From NCBI GenBank assembly GCA_963805645.1, contig CAWDVA010000002.1, positions 62,001 through 126,000 of the forward strand: DNA of 64,000 nucleotides, in the 5' to 3' direction. Below, in pieces: positions 8,302 to 19,201 of this stretch. The notes below the pieces were generated by a model. That model was given only the letters and a program-made list of their open reading frames with translations. It had not been told where the DNA came from and ran no database searches. This stretch comes from CAVXEH01 sp963805645 (GTDB lineage: Bacteria > Chloroflexota > Limnocylindria > QHBO01). Numbering within the stretch: position 1 is the stretch's first letter; the number at the start of each line of letters is the position of its first letter. The translations under genes were made by a program, and so were the position numbers.

Positions 8302-9336
8302 GTGTACGCCGACGAGTTCAGTATCTACGCCGGCAACGCCAACAAGGCGCTCGCCTCCGACATCTGCCGCTACCTGAAGACGCGGATCGGCGACGTGGAG
8401 GTCTTCCAGTTCGCCAACGAGAACATCTTCGTCCGGGTCAAGGACAACGTCCGTGAGCAGGACGTCTTCCTGGTCCAGCCCACCTGCCGCCCCGTGAACC
8501 AGTCGGTCATGGAGCTGTTGATCATGATCGACGCGTTCAAGCGCGCGTCGGCGGGACGGATCACCGCGGTGGTGCCGTACTACAGCTACGGCCGCTCGGA
8601 CAAGAAGGACCAGCCCCGCGTCCCCATCACCGCTCGGCTGATCGCCGACATGCTCACCGTGGCAGGCGCCGATCGCGTCCTGACCATGGACCTCCACCAG
8701 GGCCAGATCCAGGGCTTCTTCTCCATCCCGGTCGACGAGCTGACCGCGGTCGACATCGTGGCCCGCTACATCAAGGACAAGCAGATCGACGACATGGTCG
8801 TCGTCAGCGAGCTGGGCTTCGCGAAGAAGGCTCGCAACTTCGCCGAGAAGCTGGGCGCCCCGCTGGCCATCGTGGAGAAGCGCCGCGTGGGCAACGAGGA
8901 CAAGACGGAGCTGATGAACATCATCGGCGAGGTCGATGGGAAGAACGCGGTGATCATCGACGACGAGATCGACACCGCCGGATCGCTCATGGAGGCGGTC
9001 CATGCCCTCGTCGAGCATGGCGCGAAGGAGATCTACTCCTGCGCCACCCACGGCGTCTTCTCCCCACCGGCGCTGGACAGGATCATGGCCTCGCCCATCA
9101 CCGAGATCGTGGTCACCGACACCATCCCGCTGCCGGCGGGCACGGACCGCTCCCGGATCACGGTCCTTCCCATCGCTCCGCTCTTCGGAGAGGCGATCCG
9201 CCGCATCCACCGCGGGGAGAGCGTGGGCGCTCTCTTCAGCTCGGAGGTGGAGCTCGTGGAGGAGATGACCTTCTGGGACGCCCACGCCGCCGACGATGAC
9301 CCGGACGCCCCCTTTCCCATAGCCGTAGAGGGATAG
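8302..9336 (+). CDS. prs: Ribose-phosphate pyrophosphokinase (PRPP synthetase)
   Basis: This 344-residue enzyme makes PRPP from ribose 5-phosphate and ATP for nucleotide, histidine, tryptophan and NAD synthesis. ATP/flexible-loop signatures are VVPYYSYGRSDKKDQPRVPI and DRVLTMDLHQGQIQGFF. The PRPP-binding loop is NAVIIDDEIDTAGSL. The N-terminus (YADEFSIYAGNANKALA) fits class I enzymes. The start is GTG 8302 behind AGGAG. The C-terminus extends beyond the usual 310-320 residues with an acidic tail. A lactate-oxidase-like gene follows 11 bases later and may be co-transcribed. Confidence 0.95.
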   Translation: MYADEFSIYAGNANKALASDICRYLKTRIGDVEVFQFANENIFVRVKDNVREQDVFLVQPTCRPVNQSVMELLIMIDAFKRASAGRITAVVPYYSYGRSDKKDQPRVPITARLIADMLTVAGADRVLTMDLHQGQIQGFFSIPVDELTAVDIVARYIKDKQIDDMVVVSELGFAKKARNFAEKLGAPLAIVEKRRVGNEDKTELMNIIGEVDGKNAVIIDDEIDTAGSLMEAVHALVEHGAKEIYSCATHGVFSPPALDRIMASPITEIVVTDTIPLPAGTDRSRITVLPIAPLFGEAIRRIHRGESVGALFSSEVELVEEMTFWDAHAADDDPDAPFPIAVEG

Positions 9337-9347
9337 CGAGCCGGGCC

Positions 9348-10520
9348 GTGGCGGACAAGATGGTCGCGTGGTCCGGCTACCAGAACGAGATCTACCTCGC
9401 CGGCACCGCCGGCGCCCGTCCGACCGTCCCGCTCAACCCGGACGCACTGGAGGAGCACGCACGCTCCGTGCTCAGCCCCGAAGCGTTCGCGTACGTCGCC
9501 GGTGGCGCCGGGGCGGAGCGGACCATGGCCGCCAACCGTGAGGCACTCGACCGGCGTCGGCTCGTGCCGCGCCACCTTCGCAGCGTCACCGAGCGCGATG
9601 TCAGCTGCCACCTGCCCTGGGCCACACTGCCGGCCCCGATCCTCCTGGCGCCGATCGGGGTCCTGGGCATTGTCCATCTCGAGGCCGAGCTGGCGGTGGC
9701 CGAAGCGTCACGCGCCACCGGCGTGGGATTTCTCCTCTCGACGGTCTCGTCGCATCCGATGGAGCAGGTGGCGACGGCCGCCGGGGAGGCGCCGCACTGG
9801 TTCCAGCTCTACTGGCCACGGGACCGCGACCTGTGCGCGTCGTTCGTGCACCGGGCCGAGGCGGCCGGGTATGGGGCCATCGTGGTCACCGTCGACACCT
9901 GGCAGCTCGCCTGGCGACCCCGCGACCTGCAGAACGCCTATCTCCCGTTCCTGAGCGGCGAGGGCCTCGCCAACTACCTGACCGACCCGGTCTTCCGCGG
10001 CGCGCTGCCGGTTCCCCCCGAGCAGGACCCGCGCCCGGCCATCCAGCGCTGGACCGAGATCTTCAGCGATCCTTCGCTGAGCTGGGAAGACCTCGCCTGG
10101 CTTCGGGAGCAGACCCCGCTTCCGATCATCCTCAAGGGCATCGTGCATGCCGATGACGCGCGTCGGGCGATCGAGGCGGGCGTCGACGGGATCGTGGCCT
10201 CGAACCATGGCGGACGCCAGGTGGACGGCGCCATCGGCGCGCTCGATGCGCTGCCGGAGGTGGTGGCGGCCGTCGACGGACGTGTCCCCGTGCTCTTCGA
10301 CAGTGGCATCCGCACCGGCGCGGACATCCTGAAGGCCCTGGCCCTCGGAGCCAGCGCCGTGCTCCTGGGCCGACCGTACGTCTGGGCCCTCGCCCTCGGC
10401 GGCGCCGATGGGGTGGTCCAGCTGCTGCGCGGCCTCATGGCCGAGCTGGAGATCAGCATGGCCCTCTGTGGAGCGCGTTCCCTCCGCGAGGTGGGGCCGG
10501 AGCTCCTGGCAGAGACCTGA
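9348..10520 (+). CDS. FMN-dependent alpha-hydroxy-acid oxidase, lactate 2-monooxygenase-like
   Basis: This 390-residue TIM-barrel flavoprotein oxidises an alpha-hydroxy acid. The N-terminal GYQNEIYLAG is characteristic of the lactate 2-monooxygenase branch. FMN-site segments follow: PILLAPIGVLGIVH, WFQLYWPRDRDL, ILKGIVHADDARRA. The catalytic histidine motif is SNHGGRQVDGAIGALDAL and the phosphate-binding end is DSGIRTGADILKALALGA. Whether it acts as a monooxygenase, oxidase or dehydrogenase, and on lactate or another substrate, cannot be decided here. It starts at GTG 9348, with ATG 9360 as alternative, 11 bases after prs. Confidence 0.85.
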   Translation: MADKMVAWSGYQNEIYLAGTAGARPTVPLNPDALEEHARSVLSPEAFAYVAGGAGAERTMAANREALDRRRLVPRHLRSVTERDVSCHLPWATLPAPILLAPIGVLGIVHLEAELAVAEASRATGVGFLLSTVSSHPMEQVATAAGEAPHWFQLYWPRDRDLCASFVHRAEAAGYGAIVVTVDTWQLAWRPRDLQNAYLPFLSGEGLANYLTDPVFRGALPVPPEQDPRPAIQRWTEIFSDPSLSWEDLAWLREQTPLPIILKGIVHADDARRAIEAGVDGIVASNHGGRQVDGAIGALDALPEVVAAVDGRVPVLFDSGIRTGADILKALALGASAVLLGRPYVWALALGGADGVVQLLRGLMAELEISMALCGARSLREVGPELLAET

Positions 10521-10551
10521 CGGCGGAACCGGCGCCATCGGTCCTTGGACG

Positions 10552-10557
10552 TATACT
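10552..10557 (+). promoter_or_regulatory. Candidate -10 box for secA (near-leaderless)
   Basis: TATACT ends only ten bases before the secA ATG at 10568, so transcription would begin about four bases upstream of the start codon. No Shine-Dalgarno is seen in that interval. Confidence 0.45.
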
Positions 10558-10567
10558 CGCTCTCCCG

Positions 10568-13522
<2,955 letters not shown>

Positions 13523-13740
13523 CGCCATCGGCTGCCGGGCAGTCAAATGTCATACGACCGCGAACCCCGGGGATGCACGAATGTTCCTGAGGGGACGCTC
13601 CCGTCCAGTCCGTTGCCGGGATGCACCGATTAGGCGCCGATTCCGCACGATTTGCCCTCTGGTCAATGCGAGGCGAAGCCGCTAGCATGGGGCACTGCGC
13701 GGACCGGGGACGCGGTGATCCCGGGGGTCCGTCGCCATAC
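13523..13740 (+). promoter_or_regulatory. secA-13741 intergenic region with -10-like box and 5' UTR hairpin
   Basis: This 218-base gap holds a TAGCAT -10-like box at 13683-13688, with a weak TGGTCA 17 bases upstream. An imperfect hairpin lies at 13700-13731 (CGGACCGGG pairing with CCC..GGTCCG) just ahead of the next start codon. No clear T-tract terminator for secA is visible. Confidence 0.35.
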
Positions 13741-14046
13741 ATGGAGAGCTTCGTGAAGCAGCTGACCGCACCCAGCCGTGTCGTCGAACCACTCCCCTCG
13801 CCGACCACGGAGCTCCCGCTGGTCACCCGCTTCCGAGACCCATCGGTTCCCTACCAGGATCTCATCCAGTGCGAGCGCGACTGCATGCGCTGCACCTATG
13901 CGGCGACGCTCGGGTGCGACGGAAATTGCGGATCGTGCCCGCGACAGAGCTACTGCCCCTGCGTGAACCCGGCCAAGGTGCGCAACAAGAGCGTTCGCCT
14001 GACCGAGGTCGAGCTGACCGTGGTGCAACCGCTTGGACGCAATTAA
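13741..14046 (+). CDS. Eight-cysteine small protein of unknown function (possible metal or Fe-S binder)
   Basis: This 101-residue protein starts at ATG 13741. Residues 44-74 hold eight cysteines, C-X3-C-X2-C-X7-C-X3-C-X2-C-X5-C-X-C, that is two successive CX3CX2C motifs (CERDCMRC and CDGNCGSC) plus a final CPC. CX3CX2C also occurs as the cluster ligand pattern of radical SAM enzymes, but the rest of that fold is absent. The regions on either side are plain. The gene's last 14 bases contain the TTG start of prfB, so the two are probably translationally coupled. I do not recognise a family. The cysteine pattern and its placement before a frameshift-controlled release factor gene make random coding unlikely. 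Confidence 0.7.
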   Translation: MESFVKQLTAPSRVVEPLPSPTTELPLVTRFRDPSVPYQDLIQCERDCMRCTYAATLGCDGNCGSCPRQSYCPCVNPAKVRNKSVRLTEVELTVVQPLGRN

Positions 14047-15158
14047 GGACGAGGCTGAGCGACTCGCCAGCCTCGTAGCCGACACGGCGGTGCGACTTTG
14101 ACTTGCCCGCCAAGGAAACCGAGCTCGCGGAGCTAGAGGCCCGCTCCACGGATCCCACCCTCTGGGACGACCCGGCCGGCGCACAGGCACTGCTGCGTCG
14201 AGCGGATGAGCTCCGGGACGAGATCGCGGCCTGGCGTGGGCTGGAACAGCGCGCGCGGGCCACGGCCGAGATGGCCGAGCTGGCCGCTGCCGAGCCGGAC
14301 GGCGGGAGCTCCATGAGCGCCGACCTCGAGCGGGAGCTCGCCACGCTCCAGGCGGACTGGAAGCGGATGGAGGGCCAGCTGCTCCTTTCCGACCCCTACG
14401 ATGCGAGCCCGGCAATCGTCTCGATCCACGCCGGCGCCGGCGGCACCGAAAGCCAGGACTGGGCCGAGATGCTCCTGCGCATGTACCTGCGCTGGTCGGA
14501 GCGGAACCGCTACAAGACCGAGATCCTGGACCAGACCGAGGGAGAGGAAGCCGGTCTCAAGTCGGTCACGGTGGGGATCACGGGCCGATGGGCGTACGGG
14601 CGCCTGAAGTCGGAACGTGGCGTCCACCGTCTCGTCCGGATCAGCCCGTTTGACTCCCAGAAGCGACGGCACACCAGCTTCGCCCTGGTCGAGGTCATGC
14701 CCGAGGTGCCGGAGGACGCAGAGGTCGAGATCCGCGACGACGACCTGCGAGTCGAGACCTATCGCAGCTCCGGAGCGGGCGGGCAGCACGTCAACAAGAC
14801 GGACTCCGCGGTGCGGATCATCCATCTGCCGACGGGGATCGTGGTCACCTGCCAGAACGAGCGCAGCCAGATCCAGAACCGACAGCGCGCGATGGCCGTT
14901 CTGCGGGCGAAGCTGATCGAGCGCAAGATGGAAGAGCGCGAGGCGGAGCTCGCGAAGCTGCGCGGCGTGCATGTCGAGGCGGGCTGGGGCAACCAGATCC
15001 GCAGCTACGTGCTCCAGCCCTACACCATGGTGAAGGACCTGCGAACCGGCGTGGAAACCTCGAACCCGACCGCCGTCCTGGACGGTGACCTCGACGAGTT
15101 CATCGACGGCTACCTGCGGTCACGGATCGGCGAGACCAGCGAGGTGGCGGCGCCATGA
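14033..15158 (+). CDS. prfB: Peptide chain release factor 2, with programmed +1 frameshift
   Basis: RF2 recognises UGA and UAA. The first 22 codons run from TTG 14033 (DAIKDEAERLASLVADTAVRL) to CTT TGA C at 14096-14102. After a +1 shift over the T at 14099 the frame continues GAC TTG CCC and encodes DLPAKETELAELEARSTD, giving 374 residues. The SPF motif that distinguishes RF2 from RF1 is in LVRISPFDSQKRR. The catalytic GGQ loop is in SSGAGGQHVNKTDSAV. The in-frame UGA provides the known autoregulation: low RF2 favours frameshifting. The start is inferred from the only usable initiation codon in that frame. The gene overlaps the cysteine-rich gene and ends in an ATGA overlap with ftsE. Confidence 0.93.
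14096..14102 (+). promoter_or_regulatory. Programmed +1 ribosomal frameshift site of prfB
   Basis: CTTTGAC is the classical RF2 slippery site: CTT in the P site and UGA followed by C in the A site. A GGCGGTG stretch three bases upstream of the CTT can act as the stimulatory internal Shine-Dalgarno, although it is a poorer match than the AGGGGG of enteric prfB. Confidence 0.92.
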
Positions 15159-15916
15159 GCATCACCGCCCCGGTGATGGCCACCGGCAGCATGGCGGAGC
15201 GAGCCGCGGTGCTCGCCGCCGCTGAGCCGGTGATCACCATGCTCGACGCCGGTGTGACCTACCCGAACGGCAAGGTCGCCCTGAGCGATGTCAACGTCAC
15301 CATCCCGCGCGGCGACTTCGTGTTCCTGGTGGGTGCGTCGGGCGCGGGCAAGACCACGTTCATCCGCCTCCTCATTCGCGACGTGCTGCCGACGTCGGGC
15401 CGCGTCTCCGTGGCGGGCCGAGACCTGGTGCGGCTCCGCCGTCGCGACGTGCCCCGCCTGCGGCGCCGCATCGGCATCGTGTTCCAGGACTTCCGCCTGC
15501 TGCCCGCCAAGACGGTCTTCGAGAACGTCGCCTTCGCCCTCGAGGTGACCGGTGCCAGCCGCGGCGAGATCCGACGCCGGGTGCCGATGCTCCTCAACCT
15601 GGTGGGCCTCCACCAGCACGTCGATCACCTGCCGACCCAGCTTTCCGGCGGCGAGCAGCAGCGGGTCGCGATCGCACGGGCCCTGGTCCACGACCCCGCC
15701 ATCCTCATCGCGGACGAGCCGACCGGCAACCTGGACCCGGTCACGAGCTGGGAGATCATCCAGCTGCTGATCCAGATCAACGCCCTGGGGACCACCGTGC
15801 TGATGGCGACGCACAACCAGGAGATCGTGAACGCCATGCGGCGCCGCGTCCTGGCGCTCGAGGGCGGGATGCTCGTCCGGGACGAGCCCCAAGCCGCGTA
15901 CGAGCGGGAGTACTGA
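15155..15916 (+). CDS. ftsE: Cell division ATP-binding protein FtsE
   Basis: This 253-residue ABC ATPase has Walker A GASGAGKTT, Q-loop VFQDFRLL, signature LSGGEQQRVAIARAL and Walker B ILIADEPTGNLD. The FtsE-specific VTYPNGKVALSDVNVTI follows an N-terminal extension of about 28 residues not usual in the family, so a later start is possible. With FtsX it forms the divisome-associated complex that activates peptidoglycan hydrolases. It overlaps prfB (ATGA), and ftsX follows six bases downstream. Confidence 0.92.
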   Translation: MSITAPVMATGSMAERAAVLAAAEPVITMLDAGVTYPNGKVALSDVNVTIPRGDFVFLVGASGAGKTTFIRLLIRDVLPTSGRVSVAGRDLVRLRRRDVPRLRRRIGIVFQDFRLLPAKTVFENVAFALEVTGASRGEIRRRVPMLLNLVGLHQHVDHLPTQLSGGEQQRVAIARALVHDPAILIADEPTGNLDPVTSWEIIQLLIQINALGTTVLMATHNQEIVNAMRRRVLALEGGMLVRDEPQAAYEREY

Positions 15917-15922
15917 GCGACC

Positions 15923-16831
15923 GTGCGATTCTTCCGATTCATCGGCTTCAGCGCCGTCCGCGCCTGGCAGGGGTTCTGGCGCAACGCGATGATGAGCCTG
16001 GCCACCACGGCAACCGTGGTGCTCATGCTCGTCCTGCTCTCCGGGCTCTTCATCGTGGTCAGCGGCCTGAACTCGGGACTCCAGTTCATCGAGAGCAAGG
16101 TGGGAGTCACCGCCGAGCTGGTGGGCGAACCGGACCAGCCGGACCTCACCACGGACCAGCTGGACGCGCTGATCACCTTCACGCGATCCCTGCCGGGGGT
16201 CGACACGGTGACCTACGTGAGCCCGGCGATGGCCATGCAGCGCCTCAAGCAGGTCTACGCGCAGCGCGGGCAGCAGCTGGACCTGGGCGAGTCGGGAGGC
16301 AACATCAAGCTCTACGCGAGCATCGAGGTCTCACTCACCGATCCGTCGTACTCGGAGTCGGTGGCGAGCGCGCTTTCCGACCGCTCCGAGGTCGTGCAGA
16401 TCACGACCAAGCAGGCCTCCGTGGACAAGCTCATTTCAGTCATCAACGTGATCCGGACGGTGGGCCTGGTGGCCATCACCCTGGTGGGCCTGACGGTGCT
16501 GTTCATGATCGTCAACACCATCCGGATCGCGGTCTACGCCCGCGCCAACGAGATCGAGATCATGCGGCTTGTGGGGGCATCGGACAGCTTCATCCGGTGG
16601 CCGTTCATCCTCGAAGGGATCCTCTGCGGCCTGCTGGGGGCCCTGGTGGCGATCGGCATGGTGGCCATCGTCTGGGACCCGATCCAGCCGATCCTCTACA
16701 ACGTCTTCCAGATGCCCGTGGCGGTGGGCGCCCGCTTCCTGGCCACCCTCTCCGCGCTTCTCCTGGCCGTGGGCCTCGGCGTGGGCGCGGTGGGATCCTG
16801 GATCAGCGTCCGCTCCTATCTGAGCGCGTGA
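15923..16831 (+). CDS. ftsX: Cell division protein FtsX
   Basis: This 302-residue membrane partner of FtsE has the cytoplasmic N-terminus FFRFIGFSAVRAWQGFWRN. TM1 is near residues 25-45, followed by an extracellular domain of about 120 residues and three TM helices between about 175 and 300. EIEIMRLVGASDSFIRWPFI is the conserved FtsX loop. It starts at GTG 15923. A six-bp GC hairpin (16845-16860) follows the stop without a T-tract. It likely couples cytosolic ATP hydrolysis to a cell-wall hydrolase outside. The downstream S41 protease has its own -10-like box. Confidence 0.92.
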   Translation: MRFFRFIGFSAVRAWQGFWRNAMMSLATTATVVLMLVLLSGLFIVVSGLNSGLQFIESKVGVTAELVGEPDQPDLTTDQLDALITFTRSLPGVDTVTYVSPAMAMQRLKQVYAQRGQQLDLGESGGNIKLYASIEVSLTDPSYSESVASALSDRSEVVQITTKQASVDKLISVINVIRTVGLVAITLVGLTVLFMIVNTIRIAVYARANEIEIMRLVGASDSFIRWPFILEGILCGLLGALVAIGMVAIVWDPIQPILYNVFQMPVAVGARFLATLSALLLAVGLGVGAVGSWISVRSYLSA

Positions 16832-16913
16832 CTGCCTGACCGCGGCCGGGACGGCCCGGCTCGCCCATTCGAACCGTGATGGCCCCGTGACCGGCCCCGC
16901 ACGGGAACGATGC

Positions 16914-16919
16914 TAGACT
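16914..16919 (+). promoter_or_regulatory. Candidate -10 box for the S41 protease gene
   Basis: TAGACT lies 17 bases before the chosen ATG at 16937 in the ftsX-protease gap. This argues against the earlier in-frame ATG at 16910, which would lie upstream of transcription start. Confidence 0.4.
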
Positions 16920-16936
16920 CACGGAGCCCCCCAACG

Positions 16937-18406
16937 ATGACGAGCACCGATCCGACCGAGACGCCCACCCCGGCGTCCACCGAGCAGACACCCACACCAC
17001 CGACGGTTCCGTCAGTGCCGATGCCGACCGCTGCCCCCGTGGCGCCGGCCTCGCGCTCCTTCGGGTCGCCCGCCGGCTGGATCGTGGCGCTGGCGCTGGC
17101 CTCCGTGGTGGGTGCCCTGCTGTTCGTGGGCGGCTACCTGGCCGCGGGCGGCAACCGCACGACCGGATGCTCCGCGCCGGCGGCCGCCTTCGCCCCGTTC
17201 TGCGACGCGTACGACAAGCTCAAGAGCGAGTACGTCGATCCGCTCGACGACTCGACGCTCGTCCAGGGCGCCATCCAGGGCATGTTCCAGTTCGGAGTGC
17301 CGGACCCGAACACCAGCTACATGCCACCGACCCAGTACCAGCAGGCGCTGGGGGATCTGTCCGGCAAGTTCAGCGGCATCGGCGCCGAGATGTCGGTGAA
17401 GAACATCCAGAACCCCACCGACCTCGCCTCGTGCACCACCCTGTCGGACGCCTGCGTGCTGGTGGTCGTGAGCCCCCTCTCCGGCTCTCCCGCCGAGAAG
17501 GCCGGGTTGCAGCCGGGCGACATCGTCACCGCGGTCGACGGCACCAGCGTCAACGGGTCGACGATCAACGACCAGATCACCAGGGTGCGCGGCGCGACCG
17601 GCACCAAGGTGACGCTCAGCATCAAGCGCGGCGACTCCGCCTTCGACGTCACCATCACCCGGGCCGAGATCACCATGAAGGAGGTGGAGACCAAGCTGAT
17701 CGACGGGCACATCGGCTACATCGCGCTCCACGCCTTCAGCGACGCGTCGCCGGACGAGTTCAAGGCCGGGCTCAAGAGCCTCCTGGACCAGGGGGCCGAC
17801 CAGATCGTCTTCGACCTGCGTAACAACGGCGGCGGCTACATCCTCTCGGCCCAGAAGATCGCATCGCAGTTTGTCAGCTCGGGGACCATCTTCACCCAGG
17901 AGTCCTCCGGCGGCGAGGTCAAGACCTGGAGCGCGCTGGACGGCGGATTGGCGACGAATCCGAAGATCCCGGTCGTGGTGCTCGTCAACGGGGGCAGCGC
18001 GTCCGCCTCGGAGATCGTGAGCGCAGCGCTCAAGGAGCTCGGGAGAGCGACCCTCATTGGCGAGCCCACGTACGGCAAGAACACCGTGCAGGTCTGGGCT
18101 CCGCTGCAGAACGGCGGCGGCGTGCGGATCACCATCAGCCGCTGGTTCCCGCCGAACCACGACAGCGTTCATCCCGATGGCGTCCAGCCCGACATCGCGG
18201 TGACCATCCCCGACGGGACGCCGCCCGAGAAGGACCTGATCCTGGACCGTGCGGTCGCCTACCTGGGCTCCCTGACCGGAGGCGCACCCGCTCCATCGCC
18301 GGTGCCTTCGGCCTCGCCCGGGCAGGCCGCGCTGGCCCCGGTTGGCGGATTCTTTGACCGCATGCTGAGCTGGGATCCCGGCGGGCTGACGAACGCGTAC
18401 GGCTGA
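16937..18406 (+). CDS. Carboxy-terminal processing protease (S41 family) with PDZ domain
   Basis: 489 residues from ATG 16937. A Thr/Pro-rich cytosolic N-terminus precedes one membrane anchor (GWIVALALASVVGALLFVGG, about residues 45-64). The PDZ domain shows SPLSGSPAEKAGLQPGDIV. The S41 catalytic domain has FDLRNNGGGY, the nucleophile serine in LVNGGSASASE and the general-base lysine in GEPTYGKNTVQV, matching a Ser-Lys dyad. It would trim or degrade exported proteins outside the membrane. Relation to ftsEX is positional. The C-terminus carries an Ala/Pro-rich stretch. Family is firm; substrate is unknown. Confidence 0.92.
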   Translation: MTSTDPTETPTPASTEQTPTPPTVPSVPMPTAAPVAPASRSFGSPAGWIVALALASVVGALLFVGGYLAAGGNRTTGCSAPAAAFAPFCDAYDKLKSEYVDPLDDSTLVQGAIQGMFQFGVPDPNTSYMPPTQYQQALGDLSGKFSGIGAEMSVKNIQNPTDLASCTTLSDACVLVVVSPLSGSPAEKAGLQPGDIVTAVDGTSVNGSTINDQITRVRGATGTKVTLSIKRGDSAFDVTITRAEITMKEVETKLIDGHIGYIALHAFSDASPDEFKAGLKSLLDQGADQIVFDLRNNGGGYILSAQKIASQFVSSGTIFTQESSGGEVKTWSALDGGLATNPKIPVVVLVNGGSASASEIVSAALKELGRATLIGEPTYGKNTVQVWAPLQNGGGVRITISRWFPPNHDSVHPDGVQPDIAVTIPDGTPPEKDLILDRAVAYLGSLTGGAPAPSPVPSASPGQAALAPVGGFFDRMLSWDPGGLTNAYG

Positions 18407-18410
18407 CCCG

Positions 18411-18439
18411 TTGCCGGCTGGCGGCATCGCTGCTAGCAT
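18411..18439 (+). promoter_or_regulatory. Promoter of the 18.45-kb small transcript
   Basis: TTGCCG (18411-18416), a 17-base spacer and TAGCAT (18434-18439) form a well-spaced sigma70-type promoter starting four bases after the protease stop. Predicted initiation is near 18446, just before a perfect Shine-Dalgarno. Confidence 0.6.
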
Positions 18440-18467
18440 CACGCGCAACGAAAGGAGGTGGTGTGCA

Positions 18468-18509
18468 GTGAGTAGTCCCTGTCACGCCACCACCGAGGCG
18501 GTGCGATAA
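18468..18509 (+). CDS. 13-residue small ORF (possible leader peptide)
   Basis: GTG 18468 opens a 13-codon frame reading (V/M)SSPCHATTEAVR and ends at TAA 18509. AAAGGAGGTG at 18451-18460 is fully complementary to the 16S rRNA 3' end, with nine bases between AGGAGG and the GTG. The frame sits between a good promoter and a terminator hairpin. Part of it (CACCACC) can pair with GGTGGTG next to the Shine-Dalgarno, and CACCGAGGCGGTG forms an alternative hairpin. This suggests a translated regulator of the transcript rather than a structural protein. I do not recognise the peptide. Confidence 0.5.
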   Translation: MSSPCHATTEAVR

Positions 18510-18534
18510 CCACCCTTCGCGTGGTAGCGAGGTG

Positions 18535-18563
18535 AGAGCCGGCTGAAACGGCCGGCTCTTTCC
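18535..18563 (+). terminator. Rho-independent-like terminator upstream of smpB
   Basis: AGAGCCGGC (18535-18543), a seven-base loop and GCCGGCTCT (18551-18559) make a perfect nine-bp stem followed by a short TTTCC run. It ends the small transcript starting near 18446, or attenuates read-through into smpB. Confidence 0.65.
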
Positions 18564-18612
18564 ATGCCTGCCGAGTCTTCGCCGATGAGCCGAAACAGCG
18601 CGAAACGGACCC

Positions 18613-19077
18613 ATGCCTGACAAGACGATCGCCCTCAACCGCAGAGCACGCCACGAGTACGCCGTCAGTGAAACGCTGGAGGCGGGCCTGGTGCTGACCG
18701 GGACGGAGATCAAGTCGATCCGGGCCGGCAAGGTCAACCTGGCCGAGGCGTACGCGCGCATCGAGCACGGCGAGGCCTGGCTCATTGGTGCGCACATCGC
18801 CCCGTACGAGCAGGGCAACCGCTACAACCACGAGCCGCGACGGACGCGCAAGCTGCTCCTCCACCGCGACCAGATCGCGGAGCTGGTGGGGCTGACACAG
18901 GCCAAGGGCCAGACCCTGGTGCCCCTGCGCCTCTATATCCGCGATGGCCGAGCGAAGGTCGAGCTGGGCATCGCCCGCGGCAAGAAGACGCACGACAAGC
19001 GGCGCACCATCGCGGAGCGCGACCAGCGGCGCGAGCTGGAGCGCGAGGCCAAGACCGCAGGGCGGATCAAGCTCTAG
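18613..19077 (+). CDS. smpB: SsrA-binding protein SmpB
   Basis: This 154-residue trans-translation factor binds the tRNA-like part of tmRNA and brings it to stalled ribosomes. Family motifs include NRRARHEYAVSETLEAGLVL, TGTEIKSIRAGKVNL, HIAPYEQGNRYNHEPRRTRK and the basic C-terminal helix region KKTHDKRRTIAERDQRRELE. The length is typical. Its RNA partner ssrA lies 1 kb downstream at 20120. No strong Shine-Dalgarno precedes the ATG. Confidence 0.95.
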   Translation: MPDKTIALNRRARHEYAVSETLEAGLVLTGTEIKSIRAGKVNLAEAYARIEHGEAWLIGAHIAPYEQGNRYNHEPRRTRKLLLHRDQIAELVGLTQAKGQTLVPLRLYIRDGRAKVELGIARGKKTHDKRRTIAERDQRRELEREAKTAGRIKL

Positions 19078-19201
19078 GGAGTTGATGCCCCTTCAATCTC
19101 GGGCCGGGTTGGGGTGCGGGCGATCCCGGGGCGCGCGACGCGCGAATGGTCTCAGATCCCCCACCCGGCGACTGGTAGGGGGTGCCCGGAGCCTCCGCGG
19201 C
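19078..19201. other. Convergent gap between smpB and the retropepsin-like gene
   Basis: This 124-base gap holds an imperfect hairpin with CCCCC/GGGGG arms near 19160-19183 that could terminate either gene. Nothing else recognisable is seen. Confidence 0.3.

Noticed and set aside
14103..15158. prfB starting simply at TTG 14103
   Set aside because: The CTTTGAC site and an in-frame N-terminal segment just upstream show the programmed frameshift form instead.
16845..16860. Six-bp hairpin after ftsX as a terminator
   Set aside because: Short stem with no T-tract in a GC-rich region; too weak to call.
18668..18676. Second parS-like half site (GTGAAACG) in smpB
   Set aside because: Only half of the palindrome is present and it lies within conserved coding sequence.
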